Source of the DNA: Paragonimus skrjabini miyazakii | Taxonomy: Eukaryota > Platyhelminthes > Trematoda > Plagiorchiida > Troglotrematidae | Reading direction: 5' to 3' | Assembly: GCA_014338405.1 (NCBI GenBank) | Contig: JTDE01000729.1 | Span: 70,303-134,302, forward strand | DNA: 64,000 nucleotides | Shown here: positions 23,632 through 36,513 of the stretch, one piece after another | Position numbering within the stretch: the first letter of the stretch is position 1 | Layout of the letters: every line of letters begins with the position of its first letter | The notes under the pieces: generated by a model | Told to the model about the DNA's origin: nothing | What the model saw: only the letters and a program-made list of their open reading frames with translations | Database searches by the model: none | Program-made: the position numbers and the translations under genes

Positions 23632-26600
23632 ACTGTACTCGACTGTCAGTATTGTGGTCAGTATACTGAAAGGATTAATTAGATTTTACATTTCAAGAAT
23701 GCAATCCACCGAGGAGAGTTACAACTTGGCACGCTAACGACGGTATAATGGTAAAATCAGCGTTTTATGCTACTTTTAAATAAATTGTATTCTAAGGAGC
23801 AGAACCGACAATTTGAGCCAACGTTGAATATATCGTAATTTATACGATAAGTGTTTATTAACCTGAGATCTTAGGGTCCTAGGGTCGTAGAGTTGATGTG
23901 TGGAGAATTTTTGGCTCAGTCTTGGTGGCTGCTTCAGTTTTTAACTTGGACTGGTGCACGCACGTGACTGAATGCTGGAGCGAGGATTCCGTCCGCGTGA
24001 CTGACCTTCAACTTCAGACATGTCTCACGTGGTGAACCCTTGTTCAGCACGGCGCCAGACTGTCTCGTACTAAAGCACAAATGAACTGGAAACGGCTTTG
24101 AACAATACGCGTTAGATATGTCACCACTATGGGTACAATGATTTCGAAGGGCCTGTGAACCAGTGGAGGGATGAACCAGTCCCGGCCAGTTCCGGCTAAA
24201 GCACAAGTTTTGGCGAGCCGTGCGGGTATAGTTTGATCGCTCTTGCCAATGTTATGACTAGTTGTCATTACTTGTTGCTTTAATCAAGGGCTGATAAATG
24301 ACGATAAAATAACATTTGTCTGCAAATACTTTGGAAATTCTAAGAAGTATTGGATTTTACACCGGATTTTACGAAAATAAATTATCACTCGTAAAACAGT
24401 CTCCAGTGTGCACTACGATGTCATGTACCTAGGAGGCCACCGGATTAGTTCTACAGACATTGGTGGCCAGTTCAAAACTAGCATGCTGGGCGCAATCGAC
24501 AGATTTTGAAGTAGGTGCACCAAATAGTGTGGTGAACGAACTGATTCTTTGTTCCGAGGCGAAGCTAAGCAGGACAATTCTCATAAATTCTTTCCGCTAA
24601 ACGCCTAATAGTGCGACGGATTTATTATGAGCCACAGGAACTTTCGAACGACTAGATCGAAATCGAGAAATCCTGCTAGGCATACTATTTTTCTAGTGGA
24701 GTAGTATCGCCTGCTTTGAATGAAATGGCAGCACAGAACCAGCCTTATACCTTTTGGTTGTTGCGTCAGTTAGTTGACATTTCATCAACTCTGCAGCTGC
24801 GTGTCATTTAACTGACTATCTTCAGTAGGTTTTTCCTTTTCAGCAACGTTCGCCAAAGGTTTCTTTCGTTTTTCTCGCGTACAGCTGTTTGTGAATGTCT
24901 CAGGATAGGCGCTGCTACTGAGATTTTGCAACAAACTTCTCAATTCTGCTCTTGTTGTGCTTCACATACAAGTCACTTTTGCTCTGTTGTTCAAACAGCT
25001 TACGAAATCACAAGGAGGACTGATTGGTTACGGGATTGTGGTTATTAACCATCTTAGGCTTTCTTTTTTGATTATTTTTCACTGCAATGACGCATCTGGT
25101 CTACACATTATTACCCTCTCTAGAATTAACAATTTCTTACTTTCTTTTAGTGTGGGAGTAATGTTGATAAGAGGCCAGTTAAAAGTTACCATCAGTTCGA
25201 TCCCTTTCTATCCGATATACTACGCGGAAAACATCATCTATGTAGTCTTGATGGCAACTGGTTTCTTTAATGACTTCATTCAGTCTGTTATCTAGCATCC
25301 TGTTGGAGATGTCTGAAAGCATCAGACCAGCACTTATATCTTCGTTTTGGTACGTTCCTGTTGCTTCTCACATAGCTTGATTCCCATGTTTACTCAATCT
25401 TCTTGTTACTTAGTGATTTGGTACATTCGGTAACCATGACAGGACTTAAATGTGAAAAATCCGGTCTTCGACTTGCTCCGAACTGACCATGGGAGTCGTG
25501 TGCTTTTACGCAGCATGCGTTCACTTAGCTAGACTTCGAAACCATGCTGGGTAGTTGGAAATTTCACATTAAGTCCCCTTCGACTTACCACGCAGCTGTT
25601 TATCTGATAATCGACATCCAATTCAAACGAAACTCAAGACAATGTTGCCTTGGATAGCGCCAACACTGTGAACGAAGGAAAAGATAAATGAAGCTGTATT
25701 TACATATGCATATGTCTTTATCAGGAACGTGACTGTATACTACGTTACTAGTTAAAGAACCAAGCATACCTGTCTGAACAGGTGGCATGTTTTTCCGTGT
25801 ATGTTACTTGCATTTATCAACTGGTTGCTGTAAGTTTAGTTAGAAACGCATCGCACTTTGCACTCTCAGAAAACGACCGTATTTCGATCGGTCGAGTAGC
25901 CTTATCCACAAAGTTTTACATACTACCATCCAGACAACGGACGTGGCACACAGAACGCCCACATAAAAATGAGCCTGAAGGACGTTGCTAAAAGTAGTAG
26001 TCAAATTATCACTTCGATCTGATTGGTCGATATTCTCTCTCTACACACGACCAGTATGCTGCGCGAAGCTTGATTTAGCATTGCTAGCCGCCAGCTCTTA
26101 CCAGAGTTGGTCACTTTTTGCTAACTATCTCTGATCGATAGGTTTAAAGATACCAACCGGGCTGGATAGTTCAACGCTAAATAAATATATTTATCTCGTA
26201 AGAGTTCACTCCCTCACTTGATTTATCATACTCAGTAGTGGTTTTCTTCGCTTCTATAGGAAACGGTGTGGGAAATCTGGCGCATCTCATGCACAATTTA
26301 CAATGTAACCAACCAAGTCACTCATAGAATGACCAGAAAATTTACTAACCAAAAATGATCAAGTAGACGTAGTTGCTGTTTCCAACGGGGCTGTGTCAGA
26401 TATGTCCAGCTGGCATTATGCTCACATTTAGCATAACTATGGGGGTGATCAACAACAGTGCGTCTATCCCACATAGAAGACCAACAGTAGGAAAAATAAT
26501 TACATCGTGATAACGAACTGTGTAAGTTTGGGGCTTTTTCCAGCTATAAAAGTATTACTGATGAGTAAATATTACCGATAAGTATAATACGGTTACTTTG

Positions 26601-26894
26601 CCATGGTTGTATTGAAGTGTATATTTGTATAGAAAAATTAATACGTGGTCCCATTCAGTGTTACACGCGTTAATTTGCCACAGCTACTCGAGCTGGCGAA
26701 CATCGATAGGACAAATTTAGTTCTGAATATTCTAGTTTTAGGAAGGGTCGTATGATTACTGGTGAGTGGATATGGATTTGGTTGATTTTAGCATATATAT
26801 CCTTCACATTTCATTGCAGCCTCCGCATTACGATAAATGTTTCACCCAGCCACTTCCGAACAGAAACACGACCTTGGTTTCTTTCTTGATATAC
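23630..26894. other. no confident feature
   Basis: About 3.3 kb. The longest frame is a 112-codon hydrophobic + frame at 24957-25295 without splice context or motif. Nothing else recognised. Confidence 0.3.
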
Positions 26895-26990
26895 CTTATC
26901 TGTGGTGCATATCCCTATCACGGTGAGGATTCGAACTCCGTTCACGCTTTCATGAAGAGACCATGTTGACCACAGTGTCGATAACCTGAC
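26895..26990 (-). mobile_element. SINE-B head (tRNA-like), minus strand
   Basis: On the minus strand an A-box-like CACTGTGGTCAACATGG precedes a well-kept B box (GAGTTCGAATCC), then GATAGGGATATGCACCACAG, which matches GATATGCACTACAG of the 3 kb copy. This is the best preserved B box of the family in the window. Downstream on that strand a stretch ending GGGTGAAACATTT could be a hammerhead relic, but the core is not intact. Confidence 0.55.
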
Positions 26991-27236
26991 CTTAGACGTG
27001 ACTGGATTATCTTGTGGGAACGTCCAGTCACTTTTGTTTGTGAGTAATGATTAGATTATCGGATCGTCCAGATAGCAGACTCAGTTGCTATCTGTCTGCC
27101 TCAATCGATAACCTTGAGATTGGGATTTCCGAGTGACATCAAAACCTCTCGTTCTCTTAAACCTGCCGAGCATTGATTTTGATGACTGATAAATAGCCAG
27201 AGGTGTGGCTACTTTCAAGTTGAGCATATTCATGTT

Positions 27237-27300
27237 TGATCGCAGCTTTCGCTTCTAGTTAAACTTCCAAGCCAGTTTCCTTTGAAAGGAAGCACCGGAC
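27237..27300 (-). mobile_element. SINE-B tail fragment
   Basis: On the minus strand it reads GTGCTTCCTTTCAAAGGAAA, then GGCTTGGAAGT and AAGCTGCGATCAAACATG, matching the SINE-B tail at 3105-3185 and 62215-62290. On the minus strand this tail lies upstream of the head at 26895-26990, so the two are likely from different insertions or a tail-to-head pair. Confidence 0.5.
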
Positions 27301-30300
27301 TCTTGTTAGTGTTCATTGGTAGTGTATATTCGTGCTAACTACTTACGAGTAATTTACAATAACATTTTAGTATATGTTTTGATGAAAGCTACGTGTCTAG
27401 TTTATTTTTTATTGTCAGTATTGTGATTCCATGGGTAAACAGGGTAAACATATTCGCAAGTAAGCATCGAAATCGATCATCGCTCATTACTGTCAAGTAG
27501 TAAAAGATTTTGTGTTGCACCGATCAACAAACTCCGTAATTTGTGTGGTTTCATTTTGGCGAGAAGTCCTCGTCGTGGGGATTATGAGACATATCAGAGC
27601 GCAGTTTGTTGGCAGAGTTGCCACAAGCATTTAAATGATCAGAGCGTGATCAACGAGTAAGTCCATTGACGCTTGAACATGTTATGCGCGATAATGAAAT
27701 CTTATGCTGAAAGCTCATTTTTAACGATCTACGTAGGATCATTGAGTTAGACGTAGCCCGAGAACGGATCCCAAAATTACAAACCAGATTGAACCCAAAT
27801 ATTTCTAAGATACTGTTGGAAGAATGCACAACTAACCGGCAATAAACAAACCTCAGTCATTCACAACGATAGTCTTTTTCAACTAAATCAATAGGTTCCA
27901 AACGGGGCCGGCAAACTCGTAGGTGGACCATCACGCGACAGGGCTAGTTCATACCAGCCCGCGCCGCAGACGATTAATAACAAATGAGTCCAGTAAAACA
28001 AAAACGGGATGGGTAGGGTTCATGGACTTAAGGTCAGACTAGTGAGAAGGATATGAAATGCAAATAGGGGGAAGGGTTTTCTCAGTTGGAGATCAATAAA
28101 TTTACACTACTGAATGCAAACAGAAACCACTGAATTTAATTTGATAAGACCAAACTCATGGTGAATAGTTTAATAAATTGAGGAAGAGTACAAAAGTATT
28201 TTAAACAACAGGCGAACTGTACATGTCAAACTTTCGATGGATTCAATACCAAGATGCGACAAGGAGAGATTTAAGGTGAGGCGAAGGAAATACGTCTCGC
28301 CAAATTTTCTCGGTGGACTTTGTTTGAAAACGTGTTTTAATAATTTTGTCTCAGTCATCCTCACTAATTTATTTACTGATTCACTGGAATTGAATGTGTG
28401 ATTATCTCGTTTAGCCACACACGAATAACGGACACCTTGCGACCAGCTGTGACAAAATGTTCTGAACGGTATTGAGTAATATGATGGTTTTATTACCAAT
28501 GTCACGGATCACACTTTCGTTTGTCTGTGGTTTTCCGGAATACGCTTCGCGAACCACAACTTTGTTTATGCGATTGGTCTCGTTAGTGTTAACTAATCGC
28601 TGGAGACGGTGATGGCCAGGCATTCCAAGCGTACTTACAGTTACATAACAAACGAGCCATGGAACAGAATCGATCATAACCCTTAATCGGCAACCAAGTA
28701 TCATTCTGGTACTACGTTTCTGTCTAGGTTTGGGCAATTTCATACTATTCAGATTACACGTGGTCTAGCACGCGACATAGCAGTTAACACCTTGTGATGT
28801 GAATGTGGAGTATTTTCTCTCTCTAACTGATACCACAACTGACAAAGTCTGGCTAGGCCACTGCATACCTCCGCTGTTTTCCGAACTTATTCAGTATGGG
28901 GAGATCTCGTCAGAGATAGATAAACTGAATTGGGGTTTCCAGCACACCATCTGAAGGGATAAAAATAAAATTTTGGTGTAACCTAATCTCTGCATTTTAA
29001 ACGTGCGAAACAGTCCGAAGTGACGGACCCTAATGTTTAATATTTTTTACCGTGTTACACCTAGTAGCTACCTTATGGTACATCATCCGTATATCTTGTG
29101 CAGTTAACCTTTTTCAAGGAGGATCCCCCATCCCAAAGTTAGAGCATTCTTCAACCACATTTAGAACGTCATCTGTACCAAAGTATGTCATAAGTGAGAG
29201 AAGCTGAACGATGGAAGAAGCCATCTGGAAAACCGTCCTACATTTTAACGCTGCTTAAATACCTAAAAAAAACTTCAATTTCTCCCCTATTCATTTACTG
29301 AGGCGACTTTCCAAGAGCGTTACGATTAGCTTAATCAAGCGTAAAGATTAAATGGTGAGTTATTCTTCGTCAGCATATAATGTCCTAGGATTTTCCAGAG
29401 AATGGAAAATGATTAACCAGTCTGTAATCAGAGGTAACTCCCGCCTACTCTCTTAGAATCTGTCTTTTTTCGGCCTCGATATGTTAGGGATAGTGTCTGG
29501 ACCACTGGAAACTATAGGACTAGGACCGGTACCAAAATGTTACTCGCAAGAAGTTCCGATCGGGTGCACGAATCTGATAATTACGATTGATAACCACTGG
29601 AAGATTGGTTGCCATTTCTTATACAAGCTCACAGTTACCATTCTTAGAAGAATTAAGAGAGAACGTGGACAATGAATTCTGTTAGAATTCAAAAATTTGA
29701 CCCCAACATCCAACAAGCACTTATCGCGAATGTTACAACTGACCATTCTGGCTCCGCTATTGAGGCAACGCTACTCTGTGACATTAAGTATACGATCTTC
29801 CACGAAGACGTTGAGCAGCGCGTAGCAATAAACCAACGATCCCAAATGGTCAAAACAAGATTGGTTCGCAATGCCACGGTGCTATTGAAAAAATGATCAA
29901 AGTTATTAATTAGACAACCTCAACAGTTTCGATCGACGGATCGAAACTTTCGAGCAGTCAGCAGGTTCAAGAACAACAGGGACGAGCCGAGCTACAAAAA
30001 GTGATGCACGCACCACTCAAGCAGAGTACAAAAAGCGACAAGTGGCTATTCGCACAACTGTCAATTGACGCGATAAAACAAAAACATCTAGGTCAAGGCC
30101 AATTAACGGCCAGAAACAGGGGAGGTATAATATACAGAGATAAACGTTTTTGAGGAATTGGGTTAGGTCGGATTTTCACATGACTGTGGCTCCGAAATTC
30201 GATACATTAAGACTTCTCATAGGGTTTCAGCGCGAGTCGCTTAGTGAAACGGCAACCAAACCGCCGTTTTTCTCCGCCCAACCGTCTGAACCGTCCCTCC

Positions 30301-30473
30301 GGTTAGTTGAAATTCCATGTGGTCGTTATGCGACTTTCTTGTAATTTAGTTTGTTGATCATTTGACATGTGACTTTATAGTGAGGTAACACTTATGCTTT
30401 CCACGAATAGTTCATGAATATCGTGTATTGTATGTATTTTAAAACACTGAGTTCCCTTGATCCAGTTCACCAG
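27301..30473. other. no confident feature
   Basis: About 3.2 kb. Minus frames of about 110 codons overlap at 28170-28743, and a 74-codon + frame lies at 29672-29896. None shows a motif or convincing splice boundaries. Confidence 0.3.
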
Positions 30474-30765
30474 TAACGACAGAAGACATACGTCGCGAGA
30501 TGTTAACATTTTGTTTACTGTCTTCAGTGACGAACGTAAAACATTGGAATATATAGGACATACGGATAGCAACAACAATAGAAACAATCAACAATTAGGT
30601 TTACACAAAACAAGGACTGTTATCAGTTCCAGGGCTGACAGACTGCATGAGTCGACAGTTTATGCACGTACAGGACCGCATGTCCAATATATTCCAATGT
30701 TTTACGTTCGTGGCTGAAGAGAGTAAACGAAATGTCAACATCTCGCGACGTGTATCTTCTAACGT
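30474..30765. repeat. Long foldback inverted repeat (arms about 88 bp, loop about 118 bp)
   Basis: The arm at 30474-30561 and the reverse complement of 30680-30765 align end to end. Shared blocks include CGTCGCGAGATGTT, TTTACT.TCTTCAG and CGAACGTAAAACATTGGAAT. Mismatches and small indels are few and concentrated in the outer part, so the inner 36 bp are almost identical. The loop (30562-30679) is unrelated to the arms. This layout fits a foldback element, a MITE-like insertion or a hairpin-forming transcript. No terminal target duplication was recognised. Confidence 0.8.
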
Positions 30766-33700
30766 TATTCTATGCATACTCATCTCTTAGTGGAGTGACC
30801 GGTATCTTAAAAGTCAGGAAATGCAAGATTAAAAACGCATGCGGTTAGCTCCAAAGCAAAAACCAAAAGTCTCACCCTCGCCTAATGGGCGACGGATTTG
30901 ACCAGTTCGTTCAGACGCAACGCACGTTGACCATAATAAACCGTACGTGACTTCTGCTCCTTTGTTAGTATGATTCCGATGACAACACCCCTGAGGAAGG
31001 GCACCCAAGACGGTTAAAATATTGTGTACTACCACTTTCTCGCAACATTGTGTTCTTCTCAATCCATTCATCAAAGGCACAGAGCTCAAAAATGGATCGC
31101 AAAACTTATGAGGGGGACGTGTGGCTTAACTTGAACGGACAATACGATTGATCGAAAACAGATCAAAACACTGCAAAAAAAATTTGTGGCCCTACAACAG
31201 CTTTGCGTACGATGTGTAAAAGTGGTTTTGTGGATGAAGTCACCACTAGTAGTCGCGCTGCTGACGAGTTCGTTGGTTAACATACCTTTCAAATCATGGT
31301 TGCCTGAAGTGAAATGTTATTCTAGTTGATTGGAAAGTTCGCTGTAATTTATTGGGTGAATCACGCTATAAGATACACAATCGTGTGTACACACTCCAAA
31401 TTCGAGCACGTGATCTGGTACTGCCTTCTTCACGTACAACATGAGTGACTGTTTATGTGCACGAACACATCACGAGACCGATTTTATTCAATTTGGTCTA
31501 TCCAGTTGTTTTGTAGAACAGTCTCAGACAGGCATAGAAAATGTGACGGTACACGTTCGTTCATTTCAGATTATTGTCAACAAATTTCGTGGTCAAACTA
31601 TATTTTGCAATAACAATGTCTACATTTGCCTCTTAGTTGTATACCAGTCGTATTTGGATAAATGTTGGCTTAGTCGCTACGATCAAAAGTATTAGGTTCG
31701 TGTTGTTGGTGTTGTTGTTGTTATGTTCATGAAACCAGACCCATATGCAACAGACCACTTCAGATAGTGTGGAGGCATCAGTGAGTAAAGTTAGACGATC
31801 ACTCAGTCTTCTGGTTTTGAAATAACACACCCTAATGATCGTATGCATCGCCAGTTAATTGGTGCATTCACATATTGTGATTCAGCTCTTTTATATCCCT
31901 GTTTCTCTTGAACAATATCTGAGTTGTGATCCAAACAGAAGCCTATTGGCTCCGTCTTTTTTGTGGTCACTTTTCTGACCATTGTCAACCGGATGAATTC
32001 AATAAATGAATTTTGATCTGTTCTGCGAGGCTTTGCGTACTCGGTCGGTTTTCAGCTTTGGACCACACTCTTGGGCACGAGATTTTGTTCTGCGGTTGGT
32101 TTGAGCACCGAGTAGCAGGGCGGTAAATCTGTAGGAATATCTGGAAAAGAAGAACTAGGCAAGAACAATGGAAATTCACGGAGATGAAGAGTCAACAACC
32201 CAACCGTGCTCAACAGGTGGCCAATGGCCTTATAATCTCTAACAATTGCTAGCCACATTGTGATTTCTTCTGACGATGGGCAGCCGCATTAAATATTGCG
32301 CTGTGACAGGCATTTTGCACGTGATTTAGCCAGTACAAATTACATTTTCATTACCTTGGTTGCTGATCGCAAACTTGGAGATTTCTCAAATTCGCGCCGG
32401 CGAACTCTGTTGCTACTCACGCAGCCAGACCACTTAGCACAGGTTAACTGAATGTGACAACGGTGGTTGGATATTGAAAGCGTATGTCCGTCTTCCACAC
32501 GAATGAACCGGGTACTTGATTCGTAGAGCAAAATTGTGCGAACGCACTTTATAGGTCTTTCTTTCAAGGGACACTTTAACGTCCTTGTAACGTCACAACT
32601 GGCGAAGATATGTGAATGTACCGGGTGCCCACGCTATCCTCAAGGCCACCTCATCAGCAGTACTGCTAGCTTACGATAAGACATTACTCAAATAGATGAA
32701 GCAGCCAGCAATTTCTGATCTGTTTGCAATAACAAAAAATAGGGCTAGGGTCAATTTTGTAACAATCTGACAATTTTGCCCGTGTCGTAGCTGACTGGCA
32801 CACGGGATTTGAGATGGGCAAGGAATGATTTGACCTTGTCTCGTTGTGATTCGTATTCCACTCTAGAACCGAGGGCCCGGATGCTCGCAGGTTGTAGCGG
32901 GTGACTGTGCAGCAAGTGGCTGATACTCGTCGTAACCGTTACTATTTGTGGGGTGTGAACAGTCATTGATGCTAGACAGTGAACATTTTAAGAATTTTGT
33001 TTAACAAATGGCGTCCTATTTATTTTTGTAAGATGTAGATACCTTGATGTTGATTATCGGATTTTTGACACGGGGGTTATGTATTTGGTCTCATCCTTTC
33101 CTCTTCATCCTTAAGCCGCAATTCCTCCTTTTCTGATTATGATAAGCAGACATCAATATTAAGTACTGATAAGTTTGATCAACAAGCACTTTATTGCTTT
33201 GGTTCATGGTTGCTAGTGTCTACGTACATACACGGTTACGCTTAGACTAAGTCAACATGTGTATAAATTTAATCGATACTCCAGAGCTTATCTTTCGAAC
33301 TTCTAACAGCTGTTTCTCTTGTTTGGTGCAGATGTGACGCTCTCTGCCCCGTGTGTTTTTTGTTGCAGCCGGTTCATAGTCTCGTATAACTCTGTGTTGT
33401 CCCATTTACTGGAATACTGGTTGAATGAGATTTGACCGATAGAAAATAGTGCTGGTACTATGGCCGTCACTGTTCTTGTCTGTCTTCGTGTGTTCTGGGG
33501 AAGTTTCCATCACCACTGCTGACTAACTTTCTTGAGCTAGACCGAAATCAATCCAGTAGTTATCATGCACTTACTGACAGTTACAATCGGTAAAAATGGG
33601 TATACTTTTAGTTATATTTTTCGTCTCTGATGAAAATTCTCTTGGCCAGGATCTCCGAAGGCATGTCAGTTTGTCAAAAAGGCTTTAAAGAGAGGTCGAC

Positions 33701-33777
33701 TTATAATTCGCCAAGATGAAAATTTTAGCCTTCATTTTGGGTTGATTTAAGGTATAGAACGTTTCTTTGGGCTACAG
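30766..33777. other. no confident feature; short (GTT)-rich tract at 31701-31722
   Basis: About 3 kb with frames of up to 86 codons on both strands. A short GTT-rich tract (AAC on the minus strand) at 31701-31722 could be the tail of a decayed minus-strand retroelement, but no element body was recognised. Confidence 0.3.
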
Positions 33778-33946
33778 GACGAGGAAGTGCATGATGCACA
33801 AAGGTCTCGGTGACTTGATGAGATCAACTTTGTCGCAACAGGCAACTCCAGTCATTGCCACAATAAAGTCTCGTCATTCTCTTAGTACAGTCTCCGTAGA
33901 TGGGGCCTTGCAGAATCTTATCCTAATACATCCCGAATTGGAAAAC
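33778..33946 (+). CDS. Exon-like segment of an unknown gene
   Basis: Follows an acceptor with a pyrimidine tract (GTTTCTTTGGGCTACAG at 33777), and phase 2 stays open for 56 codons to a weak donor (AAAAC|GTGTAA). The peptide includes LSQQATPVIATIKSRHSLST and LQNLILIHPELEN. Composition is protein-like; no family recognised. The frame closes four bases past the donor. Confidence 0.3.
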
Positions 33947-35342
33947 GTGTAAGATTTCCGGTATAGATGTGGATATTTCCCTGAACAGTCAGAAGACAGT
34001 TTTATTGAGTGTCAGATAGGATCAGTTGCGATCAAGAAGTGATGCGTTCCTTTTTTATGTTCTCTCATTGATGGGTTGTCCTTTTCTTTCTCATCTTCGA
34101 ACGCAACTCCAAGTTGTTTCTCCGGTGACCTTTCGTGGCCGTGATGAAAACAACAGACTCATTCATTCATACAAACTTGATATTTAAACACACGCAGTTG
34201 GACGTATGCACTGCCATTCGTAGGCTCTCGTAGTTAAAAAAGTGTTGTCAATGTTCATGTGTCCTCAGTTTCAGACGGACGAATTCAAGTCATTGATTGA
34301 ACTTGTTTCTCACCTCAGTTTGACTACAGGTGCAACTCATACACACCGTTTCGAAACGAGTTGACTCCATAAACTGTAGCTCACACGAAGACTAGTAATC
34401 AATACTCTGTGAATGTGTAAATGATTGTTTGTTTGGGGGCTTATTGATGAATCATCAGGTATTTTCTTGTCGTTAGTGTCATCCTTTTTCCCTCATGTTC
34501 ATTCTGTGAACAACATATTACAGCTGTCGTTTACTCAGTGTCGTGTTTTGGCAAAAGCCAGGTTCTGTTCGAATCCGAGTACCCCCTCGAAAAATAAACA
34601 GTGAGCAGATCAGTTTACAGTGGTCAGCTCGCACATATTGAGCAAGCGCATTTTGTACAAATTGCATTGTCCCCACTCGGACCTGTTACACCCTTATAAA
34701 CGCGCATAAGCTGAGTAGGCACTGGCCTGATGTTCTGTTGCTGTTATTGTCTCGGTAAATGTCATTCATATGATCTTTGATGAATATCAGCCATTCAGTC
34801 AGTCACCAATTCTAACACATCTGTGCGTATTGCTCCCATCCGTTCATCCAACTCGACGCAATTCCATTGAACTCGATTTGTGTCTAGTTAAACATCCTAG
34901 GAAAGTTGCCGCTCTGAGAGCATGTTCGGAAAACTTACTGACGTCGGTCAGTTTTGTGTAGCACGTCCAGATCTCTTTGTCACCTCTGCCCTCACGCGCA
35001 TTTATATGTCGTTTAGGAAATTGTCCGAATGTCTGTTCAACCCGATTACTCTGGTAGTCTCGGGTTACGAGTTTTTCTGGGTTGGGTTGTCCGTGGTCTC
35101 GCGCCATATTGTCTCGGAAACTGCTTTTTCTTCTGGTTTCCGACCCATTAACGACGCAGGATAAAATGACGCCAGGAGAACTGGCGCTTTCGGTTAAACA
35201 TTTTTCTTCGGGCATTTGCTATTGGAAGGTTTTTAATTGCGCTGTAGTACCGAGTAGGACTCAAATGTAACCGTGGAGAAGTTGCGAAGTTCTGCGAACT
35301 ACTAGTGTCCTCCGTGAGTGCCAGACATAAGCCACTGTGGAC
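33947..35342. other. no confident feature; overlapping frames at 34770-35270
   Basis: A 123-codon minus frame (35215-34844) and several + frames overlap here with somewhat higher GC than their surroundings. This is often a sign of a repeat or of an unrecognised coding segment. No motif was recognised and no second copy is in the window. Confidence 0.3.
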
Positions 35343-35490
35343 AGCGAATGTGGCTGAGCGTTTACATATGATAATTTAGTCGTGGCTAATGTGGGTTCAG
35401 TGACAGTGGTCAACGCGGTCGCCTTGTTAGAACGTAGTCGTAGTTCGAACTCTGTTTATTGATAAATATACACTACGCTAAAACGATTAC
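35343..35490 (+). mobile_element. SINE-B tRNA-like head upstream of the hammerhead
   Basis: Aligns with 2941-3075: GATAATTTAGTCGTGGCTAA against CAATAATTTGGTCGTGTCCA, an A-box-like CAGTGGTCAACGCGG, a B box (AGTTCGAACTC), and GATAAATATACACTACG against GATATGCACTACAG. The similarity ends just before the hammerhead, where this copy diverges from the other SINE-B copies. Confidence 0.6.
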
Positions 35491-35530
35491 GCACTGATGA
35501 TGTCACCTCGCTTGGTGATGAAACGTTTGC
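35491..35530 (+). ncRNA. Minimal hammerhead ribozyme motif
   Basis: The 40-nt segment contains both conserved core strands. CTGATGA (35494-35500) and GAA followed by ACGT (35520-35525) flank a six-pair stem II (GTCACC with GGTGAT, one G-U pair) and a loop TCGCTT. The outer strands GCA and TGC can pair as stem I. The stem III strand is the self-complementary ACGT, so a classical stem III would form between two copies, as described for the dimeric hammerheads of Penelope-like elements and retrozymes. Downstream sequence (CCAAGCTCGGCGAAC) resembles tails I associate with trematode repeats, which is recollection. Core residues are seen; activity is not shown. Confidence 0.7.
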
Positions 35531-36044
35531 AACCTAAATGCCAAGCTCGGCGAACATACCAATACCAAAACCATCAACCCGAGCTACGAACAACACCACC
35601 ACTGTTCACAACTATCCAAAAGTTCAGGTGATGTTTGTAAGTCGACTCGTTCAGATAATAGATGTTGGGGACAGCAGTGGAGACTGGCTAAATACGGCAC
35701 TAAATAGGACACTGATAAACAACATATATACAGTAAACCTCAACTGTACGTTGTCGAATGAACACTAAACAGTGTAACCAACGGAGTCCAAAGTAAAACA
35801 AAGCTGGGCCGATAACGACGTTCTGAAAAAAGGTTAGCCGTTGTGCCTGTAAAAATAAAGCTATGATTTAATAGAGAGAAGAGTGCTCACTAGATTAGTT
35901 CAGCAGGAAACGGGAGATGGCCTTAGGGACTAACATGACTATTGCTGAACCGTTCAAAAGTGAAGCCTCTTTTACACCCAGTACGAGAGGGTCATTCGTG
36001 TGACAAAACTCTCATGGACAGAATGTTGGGAAAACCAATAAAGA
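35531..36044. other. sequence downstream of the hammerhead, unassigned
   Basis: Probably the continuation of the hammerhead-bearing repeat for an unknown distance. A 76-codon frame at 35538-35768 has no motif. Confidence 0.3.
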
Positions 36045-36135
36045 CAGTAGTCGAATGGGTTAACGCAAGTTGCATACCACAAATAAGGTTATTCGCTGAT
36101 AATGAGATCATCGTCCACGTTAGACGAATATGAAA
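36045..36135 (+). pseudogene. Possible reverse transcriptase fragment
   Basis: The frame reads IRLFADNEIIV, close to the IRLFADD motif of CR1/Jockey-type reverse transcriptases, preceded by a short segment and followed by a stop. The second Asp of the catalytic pair is Asn here. No upstream PQGS-like motif is found, so this is a weak call on one motif. Confidence 0.3.
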
Positions 36136-36513
36136 ATTCAACAGAATATGTTGAGATGTAGAAAAAGAGGACCAGAGGACATGAAAAATGCGAGACTGGT
36201 CACAACTTGTGCCTATACAATCACAGAGTCTGACGGGTCAACAACTTGCGGTCAGACAAGCGCGAGACAATTCAGCAAATCAACATCGTACCAACGGGCA
36301 ATCACAAAAGACTGCAACAAATCAGCAATCATCAACAGTACTACATTAGTGATTGATACCAATGCATAACTGTCACAAAACCGTAGGAAAACGAAAGCTT
36401 CAGTTTGAGCTTAAAGAAGCGAGAGAAGAAGAACTTAATTCACGAAGTTCCTACTTCTAGATTTGAACGGTTGTTGTCAAGATTATCGATGGGTTGATGA
36501 GGAGAAATCGTTA

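Noticed and set aside
24957..25295. 112-codon hydrophobic + frame
   Set aside because: No splice context, no start context, no motif; Ile/Leu/Phe richness follows from T-rich sequence.
34844..35215. 123-codon minus frame as a gene
   Set aside because: Overlapped by several + frames, no motif, no splice signals. It looks repeat-derived but has no second copy here.
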